Below the pieces are notes generated by a model that worked only from the letters and a program-made list of their open reading frames with translations, had not been told where the DNA came from and did no database searches. A stretch of DNA of 64,000 bases from Albifimbria verrucaria (taxonomy: Eukaryota; Ascomycota; Sordariomycetes; Hypocreales; Stachybotryaceae). The DNA lies in assembly GCA_020081605.1 (NCBI GenBank), contig JAHREC010000018.1, positions 3,286,001 through 3,350,000 on the forward strand, in the 5' to 3' direction. This document shows, in pieces, positions 48,880 to 61,515 of this stretch. Numbering within the stretch: position 1 is the stretch's first letter; each line of letters begins with the position of its first letter. A program made the translations under genes and the position numbers.

Positions 48880-50916
48880 TTTGGGTGAAGGTAGTGATGG
48901 GGAAGCTTCAGTAGACCAAGCGCACGGCGCAAGCGGTCGACAGCTAAGTATGGAGCGGTGGGAAAGTCGGAATGACAATTGGGAGATGCCCAGCGCTCGA
49001 GGAAGGGTGTCCAAGAGTGAGGTGGGAGAGGGAAGGGAGAAGAGGTGGTGAGAGGTGGCGGCTTTAGAAGTGGAGGAGCTTGGCCGTCTTTTGAGGACAC
49101 GTAGATGGAAGCTCAGGTAAAGTCACCCAAAATTTCGGAGTTGCAAGGTAGAAGGTGGTAAGAGGTGATGCGGGGCCGCACTAGTGGTTTGCAGCAGCTC
49201 GCAGGGTGCCTCAACAAGGTACAGGTACATCGAGCACGTCAAGGTTGCTTGACCAACCGGGTGGGAAGCCCAGAGAGATGCAGGCCAGTAGGAGGTGGCT
49301 GATTGGGGTTACCGGAGTGCCTGACTAACTTAGTCCCTTGGTACTAGCATACCTACATCCACCTTTTTCGAGATTGTCTGCAGCAGTTAGAATTGGGGAC
49401 GGTTCGGCAAAAGAAAACAGTTACGTGGGGACAGATGCAACGGGTTCGCAATCGCACGGCCGCGAGCTCCCATCATTGCATTTGGCGTGAATCAACCAGC
49501 GTTGCCCCGTCACATGCAGGGCACACACAGCACAGTATGGCTTGTCGTTGATGCCAGATTGTAAAGAAACCAGGTAGAGGTACATTGGCTAGCGGTTGCC
49601 AGACCGCGGTATCCGGTCAGCGACCACGGGCGGGTCATCCTCCAACACATGGCACTTGCACTGGCACTGGTGCTGCCCTGCACTGACGAACGGAGCGTTT
49701 CGTGCCAGTCAGGACGCCTGGGCTACAGTGGCCTCCGTCCCCGCTGGGCTAGCTTGTTCCCACTGACGGCTGCAACCTCGATGAACGCTTTGGCCAGGGG
49801 ACAGCCGTCTCATGGAAGACTCCAGAACAAGTCTCGCCCAAGACGGTCGTCGCCCTCATCCGTGGTGCACCGGGTAAATTGTTGGGACATGGCGTATGAG
49901 ACAACAGGTTCCCTGCTGCACTGAACGGAGGGATTGTAAAAGGCATTGACCGGTTGCCTCGCTCAAGAGATGTTGCCGGCCATATACACAACAGCCGGTC
50001 CATGTGCCAGGCTGCGTCGCTCCAATCTATTGCCCCATGATACTATCTGTCCTTTCGGTAAATCTACCTAATGCCACCTTAACTCACCTACTCCCCAAGT
50101 ACCTACCTACCTACACGGCTGAATCCATGTCTTGGTGAGATGACCAGGATACAATCACCAAACAGGAAAGAGGCCAGATAATTCTTTGGCGATGACTTCA
50201 GTTGACGGCGACGGAAAAGCAATTATCTCAGCCTCAGCTCGTGTAACACCTTGGCCTTGGCTGTGAGCCCATGTATTAGTACTTGTACTTGGTGAATCTT
50301 CATCTATACTCGCCCCTTCAGCTGTCGTCACGGAGCCGGTAGCTTAGCTTAGCTGAGCTTCAGGGCGGGCTACTTGATTAAAAAGGCGAAAATATTGCCG
50401 TCTCCTTCAAATGATAGAAACTCGTCTCTGGCAGCACCAAAGTCCGTGCGTGCGTGCGGAGCAAAAGAGGCCATTGGATTGTTCCCGCGCGCCGTCCGCC
50501 TTCGCCTGCAGCATGAATTGGCCTATCACAGGCCACAGCTACCATCTGAGCTTACTCCAATTAAAATGGCATTCAGGTCATCGCGTGTCTCCCACTAAAG
50601 CACCAGCAGCAGTGTCATTTCGTGTCCGAGTGCGGATAACAGCAAGCAATGTTGAAATAACGCGTCACAGAAAAAGAGGCACAAGATAAAGTCTTGGAAA
50701 GCATGGTCCGTTATGATTAAGTACTACTATCTGGGTAAATAGACAGAGAATAGTTAAAAACTTGCGCTTGTTGTTCGCAATAAGGGTCATTATTATCCAA
50801 ACCAGGCGTGCCAACCACATACCTTCGCGGCTGCGGCGCACCCTAGATTTTTGTCCTGGTACTCATTACATCCTCGTCGCCTGCTCTAGAAAAACACTCG
50901 ATATGCTACTCAAAGC
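48880..50916. other. Long intergenic region, calnexin promoter
   Basis: Two kilobases with no supported gene. It has TACCTACCTACC at about 50096-50115 and TTAGC repeats at about 50341-50355. Open frames on either strand are short and domain-free. Confidence 0.45.
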
Positions 50917-51576
50917 TTACAGAGCGAAGACAGCAGCCAGAAGACCGAAGAGGGTGGCGGAGGAGGCGACCAGGGCGGCGGCGGCACCAGGAGACTCGGT
51001 GGACTCGGAAGCACCACCGGTGCTGGAGGGGCTGCCGCTGGTGCTGGTAGAATCCTCATCGTCGTCCTCAGAGTCGGCGCCGGAGGAGCTGGGACGAGCG
51101 GCACCGGAGGTCTGAGAGCCGTCGGCCTTGGAGCTGTTGGAGCCGTTGCCGTTGTTGTTGGGGCTGCCGGTGGGGTTGGGGGTACCTCGGAGCTGACGTA
51201 GAAGTGATCAGAGATACACTTCTGCTGGCAGTCGGCGTACTTCTTGGTCTGCTCCTCGGTACCGTTGCCCTGCTCGCACTTGGCCATGCACTTGGTGGTG
51301 TCGTTGACCTGGTCCTCGTTGGGGAGGGGACCTGAGAAAGGGTGTTAGCATACACAGACACAATATCCCAGACACTTTGCGGGATCAACTTACAGTGATG
51401 CAGCGAGACTGGCAGTTAACGTCACCAGGAGTGCACTTGTCAACGCAAGCGTACATGGACGACTGAACGGGGTCCATGGAGAAGGTGGGCGAAGGAGCCT
51501 GGGTCTTGGTGGCCGAGGGAGACTGGGCAACGGCGACGGCGGCGAAAGCGCCAGCAACAGCGATGGTGAAACGCAT
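50917..51576 (-). CDS. Small Cys-rich GPI-anchored cell-surface protein
   Basis: The signal peptide MRFTIAVAGAFAAVAVAQ starts at 51576. Eight Cys follow in a regular pattern: ACVDKCTPGDVNCQSRC before, and CMAKCEQGNGTEEQ then DCQQKC after, the intron (51394-51332). After HFYVSSEVPPTPTGSPNNNG the protein becomes Ser/Thr/Gly-rich and ends with a hydrophobic GPI tail (ALVASSATLFGLLAAVFAL) at 50917. Two C runs are one base short, in the first bases of exon 2 (about 51323) and near 51172. The arrangement is common among fungal wall proteins of unknown role; the Cys spacing is not the eight-Cys CFEM pattern. A surface location is inferred. Confidence 0.82.
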
Positions 51577-54200
51577 CTTGGATGATTGAAAAGGTCCGGA
51601 AGAGAAGAAGGGTATTATTTCTCAAGCTTGTGCTTTGAATGTCAACGAGGACAGCGAGTGAATGAAGCAGACGGACGTGAAAGAGCGTGCAAACGAAGGT
51701 CGACAGGTGTGAGGAAGGAAGAGGGAAAGAGAACTGGAACGCACGAGGCCATGCCCGTGCTTTAAAGGCAGAAACGAGCAGTCCGGGGAACAAGCTGGAC
51801 GATGGGTGGTGGGCCACGCTACCGCACCTTGCCTTGTCTTTTCCTTTCTCTCTGCCGTCGTCCCAAGGCCAAGGGGACCCACGACCGACTCAAAGTGGTT
51901 CTGGGTGGGCGCCCTCGGGTGGTCGGAGCGTGCGGTCCAAACAAGTCAATGCGACGCAGGCCTTACATTACGGCCCAGGCTGCTGTCCAGTGCTATCTGC
52001 GCCGTGGTGCTGGCTGTGCAGAGTTGCCGGGTGCAGATCGGCGTGTCTGGGGAAGCGCCTGACATGGGCAATTTTAATTACTAAAAGCCACGATCCAGGA
52101 GACACAATTTTACCATCCTGGTCGAGGTGTGTGACATGACCAGACAGTCTGGTGCTAGCTGACTCCGTTATTGACGACCTTGACGTTATCATGAGTAGCT
52201 CATCGTGTCATGTCGTAGGCACGTGAGAAGACTGTTCAAAAACAGATCCCGTATACTGCACCACGGCCTCCTCAACGAACGATCAACCGCAAACCTCCCC
52301 TTATGTTTACCTTCGCTAACAATAACAACAACAGATTTTCTCCCCTTCCCGTCCTGCATCCTTTACCCCTGGGCGACATGACGTTCCAAGCACTGGCAAC
52401 CTTGCCGACACTAGCGCTTGCAAACACCCATGTCGATTGGCTGCAACGCCCAGATGTCTCAGGGGCTAGGAGGCCAGGGAAAAGCAAGCCACCAACCTTG
52501 TTGGTGTGGAGAGACCTGGCCAGGAATTTTCCAAGTCGCATGTTTATGCAACCTCAAGCCAAGCGAACCTGGTAAAGCACGGCGCGCGGAAGCGTGCACC
52601 CTGGTCATCCGCAACAGGTGCGTAGAGATCGATCGAATCGGCCGAGGCCACGACGTGAGTTATCCGAGCTGCACAAACATTGTGCAACTAGCAAAAGCAC
52701 AATCCACAACCAGAGAGGGGAGACGTGAACGAGAGAGGGAGGAGATAGCGGCGAAAGTTGGGTGCGCCCAGAGAGTAGCCAAGTGGCATGGTGAAGCAGC
52801 CAGTCGCTCTGGGGGCTGGATCGTTGGACGGCAGCGCCGTTAGACCCCATTAACCTGGCAACCAGCGTGGAATTCCAGCGAATGAACGAGCTACTACGTC
52901 GAAGCTCGACTGAATGCTCTGGAGAGCCATCGAACAGACTGACGTCCGTCCGAGACTAGCCCATTCAACAGTTGTGCGCGCGCCCACATTCAGCCAGCGC
53001 AGCATCCGATCTGCCTAGCCTCCCACCCAGTGTGGGTACCGGGAGGAAGGTTTTTGTGCATGAATACGAGCTCCGGCGGCGAAAAAAAAGCAGCCAAGCG
53101 CTACCAGCAAGAGCCGCGTAGCGGGATCACAAGCAACTATAGGTGGTGAATTGGCCGATCAGCAATGCCCGATTCTGTCCTTTTACGAGGTAGGGTGGCA
53201 CCGAGAAAGCCCATCATGCATGCCACAAAGAGAAAGAAAATAGACCGACGAAGCGTGGCCGTGCAAAGTCTAGGCTGTTAGTGCTACACAACGTTCAGCT
53301 TCCAGCTCACGTATGCCGAGGAGCCGTGCCCCGTGTTGAGTGTGGCTTCAAATACGGGCGATCATCGCAGCAGCACAATCGTCTCTTTTCTCGGAGGATC
53401 AGATCAATCCTTTCACAACTATTCCTGGCCGTCCTGGAAATTACACTTCTGCGCACATCACCCAGGTATCTGTCATAGACAGACAGACACATGTGATTTC
53501 TCAGACACGGCGCATGTCAATGCTTTTTCCCCATCCTCAGTCTTCCCCGCCTTACCTCTCCGAGTTTCTGCCCATATTTGTTTCATTCTTATTTCCATTC
53601 TCTTTCGTTTCCTCTTTTTGTTTCTTTTGCCTGTCTCCCTTTTTTCGCCCATAATTTCTCAACGCAAGGGACAGCTCGGCCACTGGCGCATGTTTAATGC
53701 CTCTGCGTCGAAGCTCATGCGCCTGAAATGAGGCATCAATTTACTAAAAACAGAGCAGAGCCATTTGCAACGTACGATGGGCGTGACTAAGCATGGACCG
53801 CATCCCTTGCTGGCTTGAGCCAACTCCAGTTCTTTATTCATAGCTTCTCGAATTTGGAAATTTCGTATGGAGGCCATATTGCTGTAATACCTCAAGATTG
53901 AATCGTCCGGCTTCGTCACAGATGTGATGCCAGTATAAGCCGGGCTTCTACGGGCACGTTGATGGCTCCCTATGGATAAGTGGTTGCAGCCTGTCCCACT
54001 GATAGTGCCTCGACCCCACCAGACCCCAATTGCACCATCTGCGGATATCTCATTGTAAGTTCTGTAGCTGGTAGAAAGAACCTCATTTTCGCTTTTGTGC
54101 CACGAGATCTCGCCTCCAAAACGGGTCACCCTCCGCCACATCGCATCTTGCATTGGCGACGGCATCGTGAGACTCTTGTCCACTCTCAATCTCCATCATT
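51577..54200. other. Long divergent intergenic region (2.6 kb)
   Basis: This spacer serves two divergent genes. It has a pyrimidine-rich tract at about 53575-53660, listed separately. A 176-codon minus-strand frame at 53659-54189 overlaps the MDE1 5' region and is not supported. No tRNA or transposon was seen. Confidence 0.45.
53575..53660 (+). promoter_or_regulatory. Pyrimidine-rich tract
   Basis: About 86 bp is mostly C and T on the plus strand (for example TTTCGTTTCCTCTTTTTG). Such tracts mark core promoters or transcription starts in filamentous fungi. It lies 540 bp upstream of MDE1, so assignment to that gene is tentative. Confidence 0.35.
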
Positions 54201-55150
54201 ATGGCGTCCAACGACCAGCAGGCCGTCGAGAAGCGGCAAGCTGATGCTGAGCAGAACCCTGACCAGCTCATCACATCAGATAACCCTGAGCACCCCGCAA
54301 ACCTCATTCCTTCGCTTTGCGCCAAGTTCTGGAACCTGGGATGGGTGACGGGCACTGGTGGCGGTTGCTCAATCCGTGACGAGTAAGTATTGCTTCAGAT
54401 ATGTCCTCTCACTGAAAATACCTTTACACGCATCAAGACCCTTCCTCACCCTGTATCTTGAGACAAGATATATTAGCACGTCTCATCACATTATAATTCA
54501 TATGAATCCAAAGCCCCAGCACCATGGAACTAACATGTCACTTCCAGTGATCTCGTCTACCTTGCCCCTCTGGCGTTCAGAAGGAACTCATGAAACACAC
54601 GGACATCTACGTCCTCTCCTTGTCCGCCCAGGAGCCCACTTTCAAGAACCGCACCTATCTGCGGTCTCCTCCGGTCTACAAGCCGTCTCAGTGCACGCCG
54701 CTCTTCCTCGCGGCCTTCACCCGCCGCAACGCCGGCTGCTGCATCCACACCCACTCCCAGTGGGCCGTGCTCGTCACCCTGCTGCTCGAGGCGCAGGGTC
54801 CCGGCCGCGACAAGGTGTTTGAGATCAACAACATCGAGCAGATCAAAGGCTTCGGCCGCGGCTTCGGCAAGACCGGAAACCTGGGCTACCATGATACCCT
54901 TCGTATCCCCGTCATCGAGAACACCCCGCATGAGGAGGACCTGACCGAGTATCTCGAGGCCGCCATGGAGCAGTACCCCGATACTTATGCCGTTCTTGTT
55001 CGCCGTCACGGTGTTTACGTCTGGGGCGACAACGTCCATAAAGCCAAGACCCAGTGCGAGAGTCTCGACTATCTGTTCCAGCTTGCCGTTGAGATGAAGA
55101 AGCTTGGCATCCCATGGATCAGCGACATTGCCCAGATTGCTCCCTCGTAG
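54201..55150 (+). CDS. MDE1: Methylthioribulose-1-phosphate dehydratase
   Basis: The enzyme acts in methionine salvage, dehydrating 5-methylthioribulose-1-phosphate; it is a class II aldolase-type zinc protein. Exon 1 (54201-54383) starts [20 protein letters not shown] and contains [20 protein letters not shown]. Exon 2 (54548-55150) carries [10 protein letters not shown], the Zn-binding His pair in [40 protein letters not shown] and [20 protein letters not shown] with the third His. The fungal length of about 243 residues fits. The C run just after LVYLAP (about 54567) is one base short. The intron of 164 bp is longer than most in the window. Confidence 0.95.
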
Positions 55151-55316
55151 AAGCTGAGCAAGCACAAAGTTGATGGAAAATTATAATATTCGGAATTATG
55201 AGAGATGTGGTATGATCCAACGAAGGTGTTGGTGTGGGCTTGATTCAATAGCTTTCCACATAAACAGCCAAGTTGATGAAAAGTTTTTTATTTTTTCCTT
55301 CTAGACTGCCTTGGTT

Positions 55317-56568
55317 CTATAACTCGTCCCGTAATCTCGTACCGTCTTCGTGTGTCTCTTCATTGACGATTTTGTTATCAACTGGCACTTCTCCATCCAC
55401 CTGAGATTCCTTGGGTATTGAGCCCAATTCCTCGGCCTCGTTTACAGAATCCACAATCTTCTGAACTGTGTCCATCACATCATCCGAACTCTCACTCTGG
55501 CCGCTCTCTGCCGCCGGGTGCCCGCCCTGAACGGTTGGCAAGTCCTTGTCAGGAGTCCCTCCACCGGGATTCCCCGTGCACCTCAACAAACTCCGTCTGG
55601 CCAGAATCGCTGGGGACTGCCTTGCTTTGCAAAACTGCACTGCCGGCCTTGGAACCTATGCCAAACATCAATCGCAAAGGCAGCCATACCAACCACCAGA
55701 GAGGTCCGTAGAGCAATCGCCGGAAGAGCAGCCATGCCCCTGTAGCTAACAACATGTAGAGTGACGTCTGAAGATACCACGTATCGCTCTTCTGAGACCG
55801 CAGAAGCGTACCGAGAAGATCCTTCGAGCTAGCAAGCATCGTATCGAGCGAGGAATACGACTCATCCAACTGCTTCAGCGCAGCAGACGATTCTGTCAGC
55901 GTCTGGTGCGCAAACTCGCTGCGGAAAGCTCCGCAGCTATCAAGTCGTGCGTACGCCGCAGTGCGTTGGTGACGTTGCTACTCGCGCCAACCGTCTGCTG
56001 GTCTTCCTCTGACAGGCTCGAGTGCTGGTTATGGTGGTGCTGGATGTGTCGTATGCGCTGGTGTTGCGGCTCCGGGACTTCGTCGCTGCCCTGCGCGGAG
56101 GCTGTTTCAGAGACGGGCATCGAGTAGGATTGGATCAGAAGCTCTCTTTCAAGCTTCTGTGCCTCCTTCAAGCTTTCGCCGCGGCCAAGCGGGCTTTTCG
56201 GAATGCAAAACGGGAGCTGTAGTTATGTGAGCTACGCATCACGGATAACCAGTCCATATGTGTGTGTATTACCTGACCAACTCCTTGGCCAACCGCTGTG
56301 CCCCTTCTTCAAGTCGCGCCTTATCATGTCCATCCGGCCTCAAGTACTTGATCTCCTCGAGGAGCAGCTCCTGATCCTCTAGTCCATCTCGTAAAAGCTG
56401 GCTGATCTCCGTGCTGAGTTCGCCGCTCACGCTGCTGTCTTCGTCGGCATCGAGGGGTACGGAACCGGGCTCAAACTTGAGATTCGCAAGCCGCTCGATC
56501 AGCTCCTGCAGCTGAGTTGTTGTTTCTTGCAGAGCTGCAAGTCGCTCCTGCAAGCCCTCAAATGACAT
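55317..56568 (-). CDS. SEC20: SNARE protein SEC20
   Basis: The start MSFEGLQERLAALQETTTQL at 56568 begins a long coiled coil. After an intron near 56275-56222 the second exon continues SRFAFRKARLAAA, LKEAQKLERELLIQSY, then a His-rich linker (IRHIQHHHNQHSSL) and the Sec20 SNARE motif: TNALRRTHDLIAAELSAASL through TLLRSQKSDTWY. A membrane anchor follows (LQTSLYMLLATGAWLLFRRL and LWWLVWLPLRLMFG). The C-terminal tail is acidic and Ser-rich. SEC20 is a t-SNARE for Golgi-to-ER retrograde vesicles. Two C/G runs are a base short, near 56184 and 55575. The yeast protein ends in an HDEL signal; this one does not. Confidence 0.85.
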
Positions 56569-56825
56569 TTTGGGGATCAAAATAAAACAAATGCCGTTCC
56601 TTTATTCTTTCTCGCGCATATCTGTCTGCTTCATCGACAATGACGAAAGGTGTACATTGGGTCGACAGTGGGTCGCTGTCCTCGCTTACAGCGATAAATG
56701 CATATACTGAAGTTAACCAAAATCCAACCTACCCTTGGCGATGGAAAGTGAGGAATTGACTGACGACCGCGATCGGGCCATTCTATCGTTAGGACAACGC
56801 CGTCTGGGCTCAACACACCGTCAAA

Positions 56826-57174
56826 ATGATCACCAAGTTTATGACCGAGGTTTCGGCCAAGTTCAACCCCTTTTCGCCCTGCGCGAAGCCTGCGCGCCTC
56901 TTCCTCACCTTCCTCCCTCCCAAGGCTCGAGCGAACGGCACGTCCATCAGCACAACTATGCTTCCTCGAGACTCTACCGAGCCTAGCTCCGTACAGGTCA
57001 AATTCAGTATGTTTTCGAGTCGATAAATTTCATGAAGACATGAGCTAACAAGCTCGTGCAGAGGACGGCAAGCAGATGAGCTTCAACTGCCAGAAGTACA
57101 GCATTCAGGGCTTGGTGGAGGAGGTTGATCGACACTCTCGACAGCTCCAGAAGGCTGCGGACCTGACGGACTAA
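56826..57174 (+). CDS. Mitochondrial large ribosomal subunit protein mL53 (L44)
   Basis: Exons 56826-57006 and 57062-57174 splice in phase (A/AG for Lys) to 97 residues. The sequence MITKFMTEVSAKFNPFSPCA, ARLFLTFLPPKARANGTSIS, and VQVKFKDGKQMSFNCQKYSI matches the fungal mitochondrial L44/mL53 family, a thioredoxin-like subunit of the 54S ribosome. The start is in good context (AAAATGATC) and the length equals that of family members. It is divergent from SEC20 with 257 bp between starts. No frameshift. Confidence 0.9.
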
Positions 57175-57392
57175 TCCTACATACGACCTCGTCTCGAAAG
57201 TAGTGTATAAATGGCGTTGGGGCAGCAATGGGTTCAAAAGAGTTGAAGTAGACATAGACGACGCATCACATTGTAACAATATCACGGACTTTGAGCTTCT
57301 TATTTGTATATTATGCCAAGTACGTTGGCACTTGGGCAATTCTACAACTGAGATTTTTTAAACTTTTCAACCCTCGAGTCGACGTCCTTGAC

Positions 57393-58588
57393 TTAAGCGG
57401 AGGCACCGCTGATGAAGAACCACTTGTCGATAGAGCTGTCAATCTTCTCAGCGGGAAGCTCCTGGTGAGCAGGCAGAGGAGGAAGGTTGTTGGGCTCAAC
57501 GCGGCTAGGAGAGTGGGCGACGGTGGTGTTGGTGCTAAACATTGTTAGTCGTCGAATGACTCGAGTTCATCAGGTAATGACTTACGTAGAAACACCGCCA
57601 GGGGCGGTCTTGCCAGTGATGAGACGCTCCCAGGCCTCGGCGCACTCACGGACGACGTCCATGGCGTAGCTATTCATATTGTTAGCCATGCAATAGAAGC
57701 AACACAGGGTTTGATCCTATACACACCTCTTGTTCTTGCACTCGCCGGTGAAGGCGAACTGGTTCTCGGGCTTGCCGTCAGGAATCTTGTAGATACGGAA
57801 CCACTCGTTGGTGGCACGCAGAAGACCGGGCAGGTGACGCTCGACATCCTCGACGTCGTTCAGCTTGGGAGCCAGAGGGTCGTTGACGTCAATGACGATG
57901 ACCTTCCAGTCGGTCTCCTCCTCGTCGAGCAGGGCCATGACACCGAGGACCTTGACCTGCTTGACCTGACCGGTGTAGCCAACGAGCTCGCCGATCTCGC
58001 AGACGTCGAGAGGGTCGTTGTCACCCTTGGCCTTGGTCTCGGGGTGGACGACGTTGGGGTCCTCCCAGGTCTATTGGAATCGATGGGTGAGCAAGCGGAA
58101 GTCGGATGGGGCACTGGGAGCTTGAGCTTGAGAAGCTAACGTACCTGGGGAAGGCACCGTAGTTCCAGAGGTAACCCTTGTGGGGAAGCAGTTGCGGACG
58201 AATCGAAGCTTGCCCTTCTTGATGTCCTGCTTAATGGGGTTGAGGAGCTCCTCCTTGGAGATCTGCGAGAGAATTCTTCGTCAGTAAAGCACTTGAGGGG
58301 GTACGGGGACGGAGTGGGGTTATGGAAAAGGAAGCAAGACGTGGTCGTGGCCGTTAAGGACAACCTCGTTGCAGCATGGCAATGGACGGGAAAAGGGATG
58401 AGCGTACCTCGAGCTTGGCATTGGTCCATCGAGGAATCTCAACAATCATGTTGAGGATGGTCTGCTCCTGGTTGGCGTAGAGGGAATATCGTGGAAGGGC
58501 GAGACGGGGACGCCATCCTTCTCGATGTAGACGCGGTGCTCCTGGGTGTAAGGAGCGGCGACCTTGCGGAGGGAGTAAGGGAAGCCAT
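57393..58588 (-). CDS. IPP1: Inorganic pyrophosphatase
   Basis: The enzyme hydrolyses pyrophosphate and is essential for driving polymer synthesis. The start is at 58588; the text then reads [20 protein letters not shown] and [20 protein letters not shown]. Exon 1 ends at 58408, exon 2 runs 58262-58145 ([20 protein letters not shown]) and later exons hold [20 protein letters not shown] with the metal-binding [11 protein letters not shown] signature, [20 protein letters not shown] and [19 protein letters not shown]. The gene has five or six exons. Two C runs are one base short, at about 58573 and 58492. The C-terminus ends [11 protein letters not shown] at 57393. It is convergent with the mL53 gene. 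Confidence 0.95.
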
Positions 58589-60011
58589 GGTGGATTGAGA
58601 TGTTGGGGCAGCGTTGCTCGACAGGTGACGAGCAATCTGAGCAGTGCGTTGGGAGGAAATTTTGGCGGTTTGGGTCACGGAGGACTGAAGAGGAGGGAGG
58701 GAGAGGAGAATGAGCAGGAGGATGGAGGGGCGGGGTACGAGTGGTGTGGCCCATCCCACGGCCGGTCGTCGCAGAGACGGCTGCAGCAGAGGTAGAGGCA
58801 AAGGTAGCTGCAGCACCTCTATAGGTGGGTGCCGCTGTTGCTGCTGGCCCTCCTGCTCCCCTAGTGCATGCGGTGAGGAGCCCGGCGTGATTGGTCCGCT
58901 GGGGCGATGGCGACAGGTGCTGCAGGTGCTGTAGGCGCTGCAGACACTGCTGTCGGAGGCTGGGTCGGAGCAGCATGGAGAAAAAAATGGAAAGGGAAAA
59001 AAAAGGCTGCGATCAACAGTGGGCAATGCAGAATCTGCCCCCGTGCGGACGGTGATAAGACAAGTGTTACACGAATTAAAACATAAGGAGCGGACAGGCT
59101 ACACGGGCGTCACTGGCCTGCTACACCGAGGAGGACAAGGACGGTCGCGAGTCTTTGCTGTCGTGGTTGGGTACGGGCATGGAGAGTGAAATCCCTATGA
59201 GGCCGAGAAATTGTTTTCCTGGCTGGCGGTAAGGCTGGCTGGCCTTAAAGTCGTCCTGAGGTAGGCACTGGCCCAGCAAGTAGGTGCCTCCTTGTGAGTG
59301 GTGCCGGCCGAGAAGCCCCTGGACACCTAGGACGGGAGCTTGTCTGGGCACTCCCGAGCCTCGGGAACTTGGCGGGTACCTAGCGTTGCCATGGCCCGTG
59401 TCTATCGTAAAGGTACCCTTCAGGTCCATTTCTTGTCGTCTTGTCTGTTGTCCATTATACCATTTGTCCGTATTGTTGAGCGGCCCATTCACGTAGTCTC
59501 TTACGCTTCAGTTATAGCAACACTGACCGCAGGGCTTATCTTCAAACAAAGTACGGTGATCCTAAATGAAAGGGGTGGTATATCAACTCTGCTACCTGGC
59601 GCAAGTCATTGCTTATGCTCCCATTACCAACCAATTGCCGCCAAAGAGCATGAGAATTGAGACCAGAAAATGTCCCAATCGGCCAAGCCGCCACAAATGC
59701 AAGTAGTGCCAAACCGCACCAATATTACACGAAGCTGAATACTAGTCTCACAATCACGCCATCACTGACGATACGGGCCATCCCGAAAGATCCAATTTTA
59801 TGCAGGGTTATAGGGTAGTTGCTGTATCTCCGCTCAAGATCAGCCATAGTCTCAGTGGCCAAATCCAGGCCCAAGATATCAGGCAGGGATGTGTCTCTTC
59901 CACTTGTATACAACCTCCGGCAGAGATATCCATTCGTATTTAGTTGAGGGGCAGCAAAAAGAGGAAAAATTCAATGCTAGAATAAGAGGAAATTGCAAAA
60001 GATAAGTTGAC
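58589..60011. other. Intergenic, pyrophosphatase promoter
   Basis: About 58600-59000 is GC-rich and gives overlapping open frames on both strands that are not coding. A polyA-like AAAAAAA stretch occurs at 58981-59005. No gene is supported before the tRNA. Confidence 0.5.
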
Positions 60012-60092
60012 CGACAGAGACAGGATTCGAACCTGTGCGGCCGAAGCCATATGATTTCTAGTCATACCCATTAACCACTCTGGCACTCTGCC
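60012..60092 (-). tRNA. tRNA-Ser (AGA)
   Basis: Read on the minus strand from 60092, GGCAGAG pairs with CTCTGTC near 60013-60019 as the acceptor stem. The D-arm is GCCAGAGTGGTTAATGG, the anticodon loop CTAGAAA lies in the stem TGA..TCA, and the T-arm carries GGTTCGAATCC. A long variable arm (TATGGCTTCGGCCGC) marks a class II tRNA. The anticodon AGA reads UCU serine codons. No intron is visible. Confidence 0.9.
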
Positions 60093-60425
60093 TTAACAGC
60101 CAATTGTTGCTGAGACTGCAACGAAACACTGATGGGGCATCCTGTGCCTATATTCTAATGCTCACAGCATGTCGATTCAATGTTTGTAACAGAGGTATAT
60201 TCATTATAGTAGACACAATCAACTTCAATCCGCGCCTCAACCGTTCAATTTGTTTCTCATTGTCCGGCTCTTTCTCAAATAACCCTGACCGCATAACATC
60301 GATAACATAACCTGTAAAGGAAGAATAGATGGATTCGAACGAGACCATTTCCCTCCATTAAGCGAAACTCGTACACATATCGGCGACCACAGAAGGATTC
60401 AGTTTGGGTTTACCTCACACTTAAA
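60093..60425. other. Intergenic between tRNA-Ser and PIL1
   Basis: About 330 bp with no supported gene. Confidence 0.5.
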
Positions 60426-61515
60426 TCATGCCGCAGTCTCAGACGTTGGAATGGTACTCTTGGTGGTAGCATCAAGGTCAGGTGGCGCAAGAGCCGTTGT
60501 GGTCGGCAAGGACGCAGCGTCGTCGATCTCTGTCGTATCTCTCGTATCTCTCGTGGCTCCTCTGATGCTCGACGTGGGACTCTGAACGGGCGTGCTGAAC
60601 GCCTCAGGCTCCGGCTGCCAATCTCGGAGGTCATCCTCGGCATCGTTAAGGATCTGGCGGGCTTGAGCGCCATGTGAATAAGCTGCCCTAGTGTCTCCGG
60701 GTACTACGGGGTATCATCGAGTAGGTTAAGTAGACGGCGGCCATGCTTAGCAAGGATGATCTGCTTCTCAGCTCGCTCAATGGTCGCAGCAAACTCGGCA
60801 GCGTATGCTTCCTTGAGCTTCTGACGGGTCTTTGCATGGGTTAGCAAGATAGGCAATGGTCATGGAACGAGCTGCCTGCACGTACAATATTGGTCAACTG
60901 AGCCTCCGCCACTAGATTCTCAGCCTCGGCCCTGACGAGCTCCTGCTCTAGGACGACCAGCTTGGCGCTCTCAGGTTCTTTCAACTTGAGGCGCTGAATT
61001 TCGTTGGCGATCTTGGTCTTGCCGTCACGGCTGGGTTGGACGCTCTTTTCCGTGTTGCGAATCGCCTTGAGCAAGGCGCGGGAATCATCCAGGGCATGCG
61101 AGTAGCCTTCCTCCAGCTCGCCCATCTCGCTCAGCACAACGCCGACCTTGTCGGAAATGTCGCTGATGCCATCGTCACCGGTCTCCTCTCCCCATTCCGA
61201 GAGCTGAGTGGCGATGGAGATGCGCTCGCGACCTGCCGTCTCATGGGCCGTGATGAGGTTGTTCTCAGACTTGATAAGGCGGAACAACTTGCGAGAGAGT
61301 TCAGGCTGGACGGTACCCCGGAGAGAGTTGAAGGAGAAGCCTCGCTTGCCGCCACCACCGGTTCCTGACGAGGAGGCGTGCTTGTTCTTGCTGCGGATGG
61401 ATAGCGCCCGATTCCTGGGAAAGGGTGAGGTGTTAGCCGTGGCCTCGTTAATTGCGGTGCGCCATGGATAAACGAAGCTGCCTGTGAAGGACCCATCGCG
61501 ACTGGATCGAGACAT
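60426..61515 (-). CDS. Eisosome core protein Pil1/Lsp1
   Basis: The start is MSRSSRDGSFTGSF at 61515. The N-terminal segment RALSIRSKNKHASSS leads into the BAR-domain core: FSFNSLRGTVQPELSRKLFR, LIKSENNLITAHETAGRERI, DISDKVGVVLSEMGELEEGY and LVVLEQELVRAEAENLVAEA. An intron (60885-60830) precedes TRQKLKEAYAAEFAATIERA and EKQIILAKHGRRLLNLLDDT. The tail is Ser/Thr/Asp-rich with repeated TRDTRDT and ends at 60426. Eisosome proteins form membrane furrows at the cell cortex, and BAR domains bind PI(4,5)P2. One C run at about 60703 is a base short. Length is about 340 residues. Confidence 0.93.

Noticed and set aside
53659..54189. 176-codon minus-strand frame upstream of MDE1
   Set aside because: It overlaps the MDE1 5' region antisense, lacks any recognisable domain or splice sites, and its amino-acid composition is irregular.
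58439..59026. Overlapping Pro/Ser-rich frames upstream of pyrophosphatase
   Set aside because: They arise from GC-rich promoter sequence and from out-of-frame reading of IPP1 exon 1.
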